6,860 nucleotides of DNA, taken from an uncultured Butyricicoccus sp. (GTDB lineage Bacteria > Bacillota > Clostridia > Oscillospirales > Butyricicoccaceae). The position numbers were made by a program, and so were the translations under genes. Below, piece after piece: positions 1 to 5,758 of this stretch. Location: the NCBI GenBank assembly GCA_900544475.1, contig UQVU01000097.1, forward strand, positions 1 through 6,860, read 5' to 3'. Positions within the stretch are counted from its first letter, which is position 1; each line of letters starts with the position of its first letter. A model generated the notes under the pieces. The model worked only from the letters and a program-made list of their open reading frames with translations. It had not been told where the DNA came from and made no database searches.

Positions 1-35
1 CTTATGTCGAACCGCCCCGTTTTTCATTCATGCGG

Positions 36-63
36 ATGGAACCGACCTTGCGGCCGGTTCCAT
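36..63 (-). repeat. Strong inverted repeat 20 bases downstream of tig
   Basis: ATGGAACCG (36-44) and its exact complement CGGTTCCAT (55-63) form a 9-bp perfect stem around a 10-base loop; two further G-C pairs can form inside the loop. The hairpin begins about 20 bases after the tig stop. On the minus-strand transcript it is followed by CCGCATGAATG rather than a run of U, so it is not a standard intrinsic terminator. It may protect the tig mRNA 3' end, cause pausing or act with another factor. No coding sequence can be supported in the remaining 1-35. Confidence 0.6.
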
Positions 64-82
64 GGATAAACATATGGAGAAA

Positions 83-1408
83 TTACTCAGCAGTCTCCTC
101 GGTCTCCTCAGCCTTCTTCTTGGAAGCCTTCTTGACCTTAGCGTTCGCCTTGATGAACTCAAGCGCGTTGGAGATGCGCAGGTCGCCGGACAGAGCGTCC
201 TGAGCAACGATAGTCTTGATCTTCTCAACGTCCATCTTGTACTGCTCAGCCATCTTCGCGTACTCGTCAGCGATCTCCTGCTCGGTAACGGCGATGTTCT
301 CGAGGTCCGCGACCTTCTGGAGAGCCAGACGGGTCTTGACCTGGCGCTCAGCCTGAGCCTTGAACATTGCGCGGAATGCGCCCATCTCAGTGCCGGTCAT
401 CTTGAGGTACTGCTCAAGGCCCATGCCCTGCATCTGGAGGCGGTAGCCGAAGTCCTGAACGATGGAGTCAGTCTGGGACTCGATCATCGCCTGCGGGATG
501 TCAGCCTTCATGCCCTCGAGAACAACGTCGAGCAGCTTCTCCTCGAATGCAGCGTCTGCTGCTTCCTGACGCTCGTTCTTCAGGCGCTCGGTGATCTCCT
601 TCTTGAGGTCGTCGAGGGTCTCGCAGGTGTCGGAAACGTCCTTTGCGAACTCGTCGTCGATAGCCGGGAGAATGGTCTCCTCGACCTTGTGTACCTTGCA
701 CTTGAAGGTAGCTTCCTTGCCGGCCAGCTCCTTAGCGTGGTACTCCTCCGGGAAGGTTACGACTACGTCCTTCTCGTCGCCTGCCTTGCAGCCGATCAGC
801 TGGTCCTCGAAGCCCGGGATGAATGCGCCGGAGCCAAGAGTCAGCTCGTGATGCTCAGCCTTGCCGCCCTCGAATGCAACGCCGTCAACGAAGCCCTCGA
901 AGTCGATATCAACGGTATCGTTCTTCTTAGCCTTGCGGTCTACGGTCTCGGTGCGGGCAAAACGCTGTGCCATGCGGTTCAGCTCAGCCTTTACGTCAGC
1001 CTGAAGTACCTTTACGGTCTCCTTCTCAGCCTCGATGCCCTTGTACTCGCCCAGCTCAACTTCCGGCTCAACCGGAACCTTGGCGATGATGGTCAGGCCG
1101 CCCTCTTCTGCCGGGTCGCCGAGGTCAACGTCTGCACGGCCGACCGGCTTGATGCCGCTCTTCTCGACAGCCATTTCCATTGCTTCCGGGTAGAGAATAT
1201 TGAATGCTTCTTCGAAGAATACGCCTTCGCCGTACAGCTTCTCGATCATCTTGCGCGGAGCCTTGCCCTTGCGGAAGCCCGGAACGGTGATGTTCTTGCC
1301 GCTCTTCTTGAATGCCTTGTCCTTTGCAGCCTCAAGCTCAGCCTTGGTGATCTCGATAGTGAGAGCTACTACGCTGTGCTCCTGCTTTTCGGTGTTTTTC
1401 AGTTCCAT
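83..1408 (-). CDS. tig: Trigger factor, ribosome-associated chaperone and peptidyl-prolyl isomerase
   Basis: Trigger factor binds the ribosome at the polypeptide exit tunnel and helps nascent chains fold. The 441-residue protein has the full three-part layout. The N-terminal ribosome-binding domain contains the signature GFRKGKAP (44-51). The FKBP-type prolyl isomerase domain spans about 160-243 (KNDTVDIDFEGFVDG, then GSGAFIPGFEDQLIG). The alpha-helical C-terminal chaperone domain ends in a Lys/Glu-rich tail (KKASKKKAEETEETAE). Length is normal (E. coli has 432). ATG 1408 is preceded by AAGGAG at nine bases. Lys is almost always AAG after the first codons, unlike the mixed use in the phosphoesterase, in line with high expression. 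Stop TAA at 85-83. In many Firmicutes tig is followed by clpP and clpX, which would lie just beyond the left edge. Confidence 0.97.
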   Translation of the reverse strand: MELKNTEKQEHSVVALTIEITKAELEAAKDKAFKKSGKNITVPGFRKGKAPRKMIEKLYGEGVFFEEAFNILYPEAMEMAVEKSGIKPVGRADVDLGDPAEEGGLTIIAKVPVEPEVELGEYKGIEAEKETVKVLQADVKAELNRMAQRFARTETVDRKAKKNDTVDIDFEGFVDGVAFEGGKAEHHELTLGSGAFIPGFEDQLIGCKAGDEKDVVVTFPEEYHAKELAGKEATFKCKVHKVEETILPAIDDEFAKDVSDTCETLDDLKKEITERLKNERQEAADAAFEEKLLDVVLEGMKADIPQAMIESQTDSIVQDFGYRLQMQGMGLEQYLKMTGTEMGAFRAMFKAQAERQVKTRLALQKVADLENIAVTEQEIADEYAKMAEQYKMDVEKIKTIVAQDALSGDLRISNALEFIKANAKVKKASKKKAEETEETAE

Positions 1409-1489
1409 GTTGCCAATCTCCTTACTTAATACTTGCGATTGTATCTAAATTATTTTATCAGATTTCTTCTGCAATTTCCATACTTTTTT
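1409..1489 (-). promoter_or_regulatory. AT-rich spacer upstream of tig: ribosome binding site and possible weak promoter
   Basis: This 81-bp gap between the phosphoesterase stop and tig is distinctly AT-rich against GC-rich genes. AAGGAG lies nine bases upstream of the tig ATG and is a convincing ribosome binding site. Two -10-like hexamers are seen, TAAAAT within 1452-1460 and TACAAT (1443-1438), but neither has a good -35 element at 16-18 bases. No hairpin-plus-U-tract terminator is seen after the phosphoesterase gene. Tig may therefore be transcribed both by read-through and from a local promoter. Confidence 0.4.
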
Positions 1490-2191
1490 CTATTTTTTCA
1501 GAAAAACCGGAGTAAAATCCACATAATCACCCGAAACGAGCGTCCACTCGATGCCGTCCGCCTCGCCCGTTACCGCGTACCGGAGGCTGTTTCCGTGCAG
1601 ATGCCCATAAACGCAGCGTTTTACGCCGTATTTTTTGAGCAGTTCGACGATAGCCTCGCAGCGGTAGGTCGAGTACAGCGGCGGATAGTGCAAAAAGCAG
1701 ATGATCTCGTCCGGCTGCTTCGCGGCGCCGAGCTTCAGCGACGCCTCAAGCCGCAGCAGCTCGCGCTTGAAGATTTTTTCGTTGTGCGGGTCGGCGAAGT
1801 CCTCCTCAAAGGGCCAGCCGCGCGTGCCGCACAGCGCGGTATTTTCGTAGAAAAAGCAGTTATTATGCAGGAAATCAATGCTTGTAAAGCCGTTCTCGTC
1901 CAGAAAACGGTGCATTTTGGAGGCCGTCACCCACCAGAGGTCGTGATTTCCCTTCAAAATGATCTTCTTTCCCGGCAGGGAGTCGATAAGGGCGAAGTCG
2001 CCCCTTGCCTCCGCGAGGCTGATGCCCCACGAAATATCGCCGCCCAGTACCACCGTATCCTCCGGCGCGATAAGTGCGCGCCAGTTTTTGACAATCTTGT
2101 CCGTGTGCCCCTCCCAGCGGCCGCCGAAAATATCCATCGGCTTGGCCACATCGGTCGCGAGGTGCAGGTCGGCCAGCGTGTAAAGCGCCAT
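1490..2191 (-). CDS. Calcineurin-like metallophosphoesterase (predicted phosphohydrolase)
   Basis: A 233-residue protein of the calcineurin-like metallophosphoesterase superfamily, which hydrolyses phosphomono- or diesters at a two-metal centre. All five signature blocks are present in order: D-x-H (D8, H10 in LADLHL), GD (D52 in LGGDISW), GNHD (81-84, followed by LWW), a single histidine (H168 in FLHYPP) and GHLH (196-199). It resembles the stand-alone predicted phosphohydrolases of the COG1768 type common in Clostridia; that subgroup name is from memory and was not searched. There is no signal peptide or membrane segment, so it is probably cytosolic. ATG 2191 overlaps the thrC stop by one base (TAATG) and has AAGGA six bases upstream, so it is very likely co-translated with thrC. 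Its Lys codons mix AAA and AAG. The substrate is unknown. Stop TAG at 1492-1490. Confidence 0.9.
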   Translation of the reverse strand: MALYTLADLHLATDVAKPMDIFGGRWEGHTDKIVKNWRALIAPEDTVVLGGDISWGISLAEARGDFALIDSLPGKKIILKGNHDLWWVTASKMHRFLDENGFTSIDFLHNNCFFYENTALCGTRGWPFEEDFADPHNEKIFKRELLRLEASLKLGAAKQPDEIICFLHYPPLYSTYRCEAIVELLKKYGVKRCVYGHLHGNSLRYAVTGEADGIEWTLVSGDYVDFTPVFLKK

Positions 2192-3684
2192 TACAGGTCC
2201 TTGAGCAGGGCGACAGTCGAGAGAATGTCCGCCTTGTCTACCACGCGGTCAAAGCACGGCGTTTTGCCCGCCAGTGCCGCGAGCGGCGCGGGTGCCGGTA
2301 CACCCGTCAGTCCGGTCAGTACATCGAGCTGGGTCACGTCGTCCTTTTCGAGCGTGCCGCCGAGCGCCTCGATGACGGCGCGGCAGAACTTGAAGGGCGA
2401 TGCGGTGGAAGCGATAACGGTCGGTGTCTGGTCGCCCGTGCGTGCGCGATAGTCCTCATAAACGCGGACAGCGACCGCCGTGTGCGTATCGCACAGGTAC
2501 TTCTCCTCCGTCCACAGCTTGTGGATAGTCTCCGCGGCGTGCTCGTCGTCGCAGCAGCCGGCGTCGAAGTCGGCGTTGATTTTCGCGAACACCTCGGAGG
2601 CGACCTTGTAGCGGCCCTCAGTGTTCAGCTTGGTCATCAGCTCGGACACCATCTTGTCGTCGAAGCCGGACGCGAAGAACAGCAGGCGCTCAAGATTGGA
2701 CGAGATCAGGATATCCATCGAGGGGGAAGTCGTGGTGTAGAAGTCGCGGTTGCGGTCGTACTCGCCGTCCTTCTTGAAGAAGTCGGTCAGGACGTTGTTG
2801 CGGTTGGACGCGCAGATGAACTTGTTCACCGGCAGGCCCATCTGCTTTGCGATGTAAGCAGCGAGGATGTTGCCAAAGTTGCCGGTCGGGACGCAGACAT
2901 TGATCTTGTCGCCCTGCTTGATGGTGCCGGCCTTTACCATGTCGCAGTACGCGGAAACGTAGTACGCGATCTGCGGCGCGAGGCGGCCCCAGTTGATGGA
3001 ATTCGCGGAGGACAGCATCATGCCGTCCTTGTCGAGGGAAGCGCGGGTGGCCTCATCGGTGAAGATGCGCTTGACTGCACTCTGCGCGTCATCGAAGTTG
3101 CCGTGGATGGCGATGACCTCAACGTTTGCGCCCTCCTGCGTTGCCATCTGGAGCTTCTGCATCGGGGAAACGCCGTCTACCGGATAGTAGACCATGATTT
3201 TGGTGCCCGGAACATCGTGGAAGCCGTCGAGCGCGGCCTTGCCGGTGTCACCCGAGGTCGCGACCAGAATGCACGCGGTGCGGCTCTCGCCGGTCTTGCG
3301 CAGGGACGCGGTCAGCAGGTGCGGCAGCATCTGGAGCGCCATATCCTTGAACGCGCAGGTCGGGCCGTGCCACAGCTCGAGCAGGTTCTTGCCCTCGGTG
3401 AGCTTCACGACCGGAGCGGTGTCCGCGCCGCCAAACTTCTCGTCTGCATAAGCCTTCTGTGCGAAGTCCGCCAGCTCCTCCGCCGTAAAGTCGGTCAGGA
3501 ACTTGCCAAGGATGAGTGCCGAGCGACCCTTGTAGTCGCTCTCTGCGAGTGTTTTCCAGTCTGCTTCAGTGAGAGCCGGGAACAAAGTCGGGCAGTAAAG
3601 ACCGCCGTCGGGCGCGATGCCGTTTGCGATGGCATAAGCCGCGGAAACCTTGCGCTCCCTGTTTCTTGTGCTTACATAATCCAT
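2191..3684 (-). CDS. thrC: Threonine synthase
   Basis: Threonine synthase is the PLP enzyme that converts O-phospho-L-homoserine to L-threonine and phosphate, the last step of threonine synthesis. At 497 residues it belongs to the longer class. Features in order: N-terminal STRNRERKVSAAYAIANG and PDGGLYCP; LELWHGPTCAFKDMALQ (102-118), whose K113 is the expected Schiff-base lysine; ATSGDTGKAAL (142-152), a phosphate/PLP-binding loop; and SANSINWGRLAPQIAYY downstream, all hallmarks of ThrC. No motif is missing and the length is normal. ATG 3684 has a strong ribosome binding site (GGAGGT, 8-base spacing) and a candidate promoter upstream. The stop TAA (2193-2191) shares a base with the next ATG. 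Other homoserine-pathway genes are not in the window, so thrC appears detached from a thrB/hom operon here. Confidence 0.97.
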   Translation of the reverse strand: MDYVSTRNRERKVSAAYAIANGIAPDGGLYCPTLFPALTEADWKTLAESDYKGRSALILGKFLTDFTAEELADFAQKAYADEKFGGADTAPVVKLTEGKNLLELWHGPTCAFKDMALQMLPHLLTASLRKTGESRTACILVATSGDTGKAALDGFHDVPGTKIMVYYPVDGVSPMQKLQMATQEGANVEVIAIHGNFDDAQSAVKRIFTDEATRASLDKDGMMLSSANSINWGRLAPQIAYYVSAYCDMVKAGTIKQGDKINVCVPTGNFGNILAAYIAKQMGLPVNKFICASNRNNVLTDFFKKDGEYDRNRDFYTTTSPSMDILISSNLERLLFFASGFDDKMVSELMTKLNTEGRYKVASEVFAKINADFDAGCCDDEHAAETIHKLWTEEKYLCDTHTAVAVRVYEDYRARTGDQTPTVIASTASPFKFCRAVIEALGGTLEKDDVTQLDVLTGLTGVPAPAPLAALAGKTPCFDRVVDKADILSTVALLKDL

Positions 3685-3735
3685 TTATCATAACCTCCGC
3701 AGTGGTATTGTATACTACGTGTTGTTGATCGCCGC

Positions 3736-3748
3736 ATGGAAAATCCAT
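3736..3748. repeat. Small perfect dyad in the thrC leader
   Basis: ATGGA-AAA-TCCAT is a 5-bp inverted repeat with a 3-base centre just downstream of the proposed transcription start. It differs in sequence from the dyad at 3768-3780, so the two do not look like repeats of one operator. It could form only a weak hairpin in the leader RNA. Confidence 0.3.
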
Positions 3749-3756
3749 ACCTTATT

Positions 3757-3786
3757 ATTGTATAGCAAACCAGTATGGTTCGGCAA
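3757..3786 (-). promoter_or_regulatory. Candidate sigma-A-type promoter for thrC
   Basis: Within the 132-bp gap (3685-3816) between the dipeptidase stop and thrC there is TTGCCG (3786-3781, 4 of 6 matches to TTGACA), an 18-base spacer and TACAAT (3762-3757, 5 of 6 matches to TATAAT). A run of six T's and other AT-rich sequence lies upstream of the -35 element and could act as an UP element. Transcription would begin near 3750, giving a leader of roughly 65 bases. This supports thrC as the first gene of a new transcription unit. Consensus matching by eye only; no experimental support. Confidence 0.5.
3768..3780. repeat. Small perfect dyad in the thrC promoter spacer
   Basis: AACCA-GTA-TGGTT is a perfect 5-bp inverted repeat with a 3-base centre, lying inside the proposed -35/-10 spacer. 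Its position would suit a small repressor operator, but dyads this short arise by chance in AT-rich DNA, so a regulatory role is only a suggestion. Confidence 0.35.
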
Positions 3787-3816
3787 TAGCGAAATGCGAA
3801 AAAATACAGCCGATTA

Positions 3817-4782
3817 TCACAGCATTTTCTGTATAAACGCGAAAGCGTTGTCATAAAAGAGCGCACGCACGGTTTCTTCCCGGTAGCCGAGCGCCAGCAT
3901 CCGGTCTGCGAGGCGGTACATATCGCCCAGTCCCTCGATACCGGCGGGCAGCTGGTCGCAGCCGTCAAAGTCGCAGCCGAGCGCCACGGTTTTCTCGCCG
4001 TACATGCCGACAAAGCGCTCAATGTGGTCGATAGCGTCGTCGATAACAGAGTCGCTCTGGCGCACGAGAAAGGGCGTATACAGGTTGATGCCGACAAGAC
4101 CGCCGCGCTGCGCGATTTCCGCGAACTCGGCGTCCGTAAGGTTGCGCGAGCTGCGGCAGAGCGCCCGGCTGTCGCTGTGGGTCGCAACAAACGGCCGCGC
4201 CGTCTCCTCGCAGACGTCCCAGAAGCCGCGGTCGGACAGATGGGAAACGTCGATGAGCATTCCCTTTTCGTCGAGCGCACGCACGAGCCGCCGTCCCTCC
4301 TCGGTCAGGCCCTCGTTCTGGTCGATGGCGGACGAGCAGCCGTAGCGGCTGCGGTAGTTCCATGTCAGCGTCACGAGCCGCACACCTGCGTCATACGCCT
4401 CATCGAGCGCGTCCTCCCGCTCGGGCAGCAGCTCCGCGCCCTCGATGGAGAGCAGCGCCGCCGCCTTGCCGTTTTCCGCCGCCGCCCGAATCTCCGCGCC
4501 GCTGCGGCACAGCGTCAGCCAGTCCTCGTTCGCCCGGAACTCGGCTTCCGCTGTCGTGAGCAGCCGCGCAAGGCGCTCGTCCTTCGGCGTGTCGAGCAGA
4601 CAGTGCCTCCCGCTTTTCTGCGACTCCGGCGGATATGCGCCGCAGAACAGCGCAAAAAACTGCACGTAATGCTCGTATTTCAGCGCCGCCTGCCGGTTGA
4701 TGTGCAGGTCGTTCTCGCGCAGATGCTTTCCGGTCTCGCAGCATTCGTACAGCGTATCGCAGTGAAGATCAAACAGTTTCAT
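3817..4782 (-). CDS. Membrane dipeptidase family (M19) zinc dipeptidase
   Basis: Member of peptidase family M19 (renal/microsomal dipeptidase type), amidohydrolase-fold enzymes with two zinc ions that split dipeptides, often with a D-residue at the C-terminal position. Metal ligands are in expected order (numbered from ATG 4782): H7 and D9 in FDLHCDTL, bridging E114 in SIEGAE, H181 in DVSHLSD and H202 in ATHSDSRA. R213 in SSRNLTD and D271 in LGCDFDGCD match substrate-binding and catalytic positions. The protein is 321 residues, normal for bacterial members, with no signal peptide and 11 cysteines, so a cytosolic location is likely. The start is moved from ATG 4788 to ATG 4782: a GGAGG touches the first ATG but sits 6 bases from the second. 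With 4782 there is a 2-base gap after yraN; with 4788 an ATGA overlap. Substrate is unknown; peptidoglycan or imported dipeptides are possible. Confidence 0.92.
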   Translation of the reverse strand: MKLFDLHCDTLYECCETGKHLRENDLHINRQAALKYEHYVQFFALFCGAYPPESQKSGRHCLLDTPKDERLARLLTTAEAEFRANEDWLTLCRSGAEIRAAAENGKAAALLSIEGAELLPEREDALDEAYDAGVRLVTLTWNYRSRYGCSSAIDQNEGLTEEGRRLVRALDEKGMLIDVSHLSDRGFWDVCEETARPFVATHSDSRALCRSSRNLTDAEFAEIAQRGGLVGINLYTPFLVRQSDSVIDDAIDHIERFVGMYGEKTVALGCDFDGCDQLPAGIEGLGDMYRLADRMLALGYREETVRALFYDNAFAFIQKML

Positions 4783-4784
4783 TC

Positions 4785-5132
4785 TCATCCTCCAAACGCA
4801 TTCTCGATCTGCCGGATGCGCGGCAGACCCGCGTCCTCCTCGCCGTAGACCTCAATGACATCAAAGCGCGGCTGCTTTCCGGTGGGGTTCTGCTGGAGCC
4901 ACGCCTCGGCGGCGGCGAGAAGCCGCGCCTGCTTCGCCGGTGTCACCGACTCGCACGCCGAAGCGAACCGGGCGTTTTTCCGCGTCTTGACTTCAAAGAA
5001 AACGAGAAACCGCTCGTTCTCCGCGATGAGGTCGATTTCGCCGAAGCGCGTGCGGAAATTCGCCTGCACCGTGCGCCAGCCCTGTTTTTCGAGCCACTCC
5101 CGTGCCGCTTTCTCTCCCCACGCGCCCTTCAT
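4785..5132 (-). CDS. yraN: YraN family protein (UPF0102), predicted endonuclease-like fold
   Basis: A 115-residue protein of the UPF0102/YraN family, which is widespread in bacteria, has a restriction-endonuclease-like (Holliday-junction-resolvase-like) fold and has no firmly established function. Hallmarks are the N-terminal GAWGEKAAREWLEKQGW helix, the core GEIDLIAEN (31-39) with D34, and FFEVKTRKN (45-53) with E47 and K49. These give the D...ExK arrangement of the PD-(D/E)xK superfamily. I chose ATG 5132 because it forms an ATGA overlap with the rnhB stop and gives the usual family length of about 115-120 residues. A longer reading from GTG 5195 would add 21 residues (MSHPPHELF...) that simply read the rnhB tail in another frame. 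No strong ribosome binding site precedes 5132, so translation probably depends on coupling to rnhB. The stop TGA is at 4787-4785, and its last codons supply the ribosome binding site of the next gene. Confidence 0.92.
   Translation of the reverse strand: MKGAWGEKAAREWLEKQGWRTVQANFRTRFGEIDLIAENERFLVFFEVKTRKNARFASACESVTPAKQARLLAAAEAWLQQNPTGKQPRFDVIEVYGEEDAGLPRIRQIENAFGG
4789..4793 (-). promoter_or_regulatory. Ribosome binding site that decides the dipeptidase start
   Basis: GGAGG on the minus strand immediately abuts ATG 4788 and lies 6 bases upstream of ATG 4782. Zero spacing is not usable and 6 bases is near optimal, which favours MKLFDLHCDT as the true N-terminus. The GGAGG is encoded by the last Gly-Gly codons of yraN. 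Confidence 0.75.
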
Positions 5133-5746
5133 CGCGGCGCTTCGGGATGTTTTTCGTAGAATTTCTTCAAAAAGCTCATGCGGTGGATGGGACACGGGCC
5201 GTGCGCAAGAAGCGCCTCATCGTGCGCCTTGGTTTCGTAACCCTTGTGCTTTTCAAAGCCGTACTGCGGATACTGCTCCGCGAACTGCCGCATCAGCCGG
5301 TCACGGGTGACCTTCGCAATGATGGACGCCGCCGCAACGGACGGGATTTTCGCGTCGCCCGACACCACGCACTCGTGCGGCAGGTCAAGCCCCTGCGAGC
5401 GGTTGCCGTCCACGTAGACGAAGTCCGCAGGTCTGGTCAGGCCGTCTACCGCCTGCCGCATCGCGCGGAAGGTCGCCTGTAAAATGTTTATCTCATCGAT
5501 CACCCGCTCGTCTACGAGCGAGACCGACCACGCGAGCGCGTTTTCCGTGATTTCGTCGAACAGCTTCTCGCGCTTCTTTTCGCTCAGCTTTTTCGAGTCG
5601 TTCAGACCCTCGATGACGATACCGCCCGGCAGAATGACCGCCGCCGCGCACACCGGGCCTGCGACCGGGCCGCGTCCGGCTTCATCTACACCGCAGACCG
5701 CCTCATAGCCGTTCGCCCACGCTTTTTCTTCGTAATCCCAGTTCAT
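5129..5746 (-). CDS. rnhB: Ribonuclease HII
   Basis: RNase HII cuts the RNA strand of RNA/DNA hybrids and starts ribonucleotide excision repair by nicking 5' of single ribonucleotides in DNA. The 205-residue protein is full length for the family. The N-terminal signature GVDEAGRGPVAGPV (19-32) supplies the first two acidic metal ligands, D21 and E22. YVDGNR (111-116) supplies D113 and SGDAKIPSVAAASIIAKVTRD supplies D131, aligning with E. coli D16, E17, D108 and D126. The GRG motif (24-26) used to read the RNA-DNA junction is intact. ATG 5746 is preceded by an AAGGAG ribosome binding site that overlaps the rbgA stop (TAAGGAG), with 12 bases between the genes. The stop TGA (5131-5129) overlaps the yraN ATG, implying translational coupling. 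Confidence 0.97.
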   Translation of the reverse strand: MNWDYEEKAWANGYEAVCGVDEAGRGPVAGPVCAAAVILPGGIVIEGLNDSKKLSEKKREKLFDEITENALAWSVSLVDERVIDEINILQATFRAMRQAVDGLTRPADFVYVDGNRSQGLDLPHECVVSGDAKIPSVAAASIIAKVTRDRLMRQFAEQYPQYGFEKHKGYETKAHDEALLAHGPCPIHRMSFLKKFYEKHPEAPR

Positions 5747-5758
5747 GCCGCCTTCTCC

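Noticed and set aside
1..31. Possible start of the next gene (ATG at 31 or 27 on the minus strand)
   Set aside because: ATG 31 reaches a stop within ten codons. ATG 27 stays open to the window edge but has no ribosome binding site and only nine codons, which do not resemble a ClpP or ClpX start well enough.
62..1429. Plus-strand open frame of 455 codons opposite tig
   Set aside because: Leucine-rich translation with no family signature, fully antisense to an unmistakable trigger factor, and no supporting ribosome binding site. It is open because of the codon bias of the GC-rich gene on the other strand.
1433..2452. Plus-strand open frame of 339 codons spanning the phosphoesterase, the thrC end and the tig upstream region
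   Set aside because: Crosses gene boundaries on the opposite strand and starts in the AT-rich tig upstream region; its composition is that of an antisense shadow.
2482..3693. Plus-strand open frame of 403 codons opposite thrC
   Set aside because: Val/Leu/Arg-rich shadow of thrC with no recognisable motif or promoter.
3566..3748. Minus-strand 60-codon frame beginning in the thrC leader, considered as a leader peptide
   Set aside because: It has only two adjacent Thr codons, no good ribosome binding site, and runs far into thrC in another frame, unlike a thr attenuator peptide.
3790..3822. Intrinsic terminator after the dipeptidase gene, suggested by a T-run on the minus strand
   Set aside because: The run of six T's has no convincing GC stem before it; the nearby GCTGT copies are direct, not inverted, repeats.
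4024..4848. Plus-strand open frame of 274 codons opposite the dipeptidase and yraN
   Set aside because: Arg/Ala-rich antisense translation with no conserved pattern.
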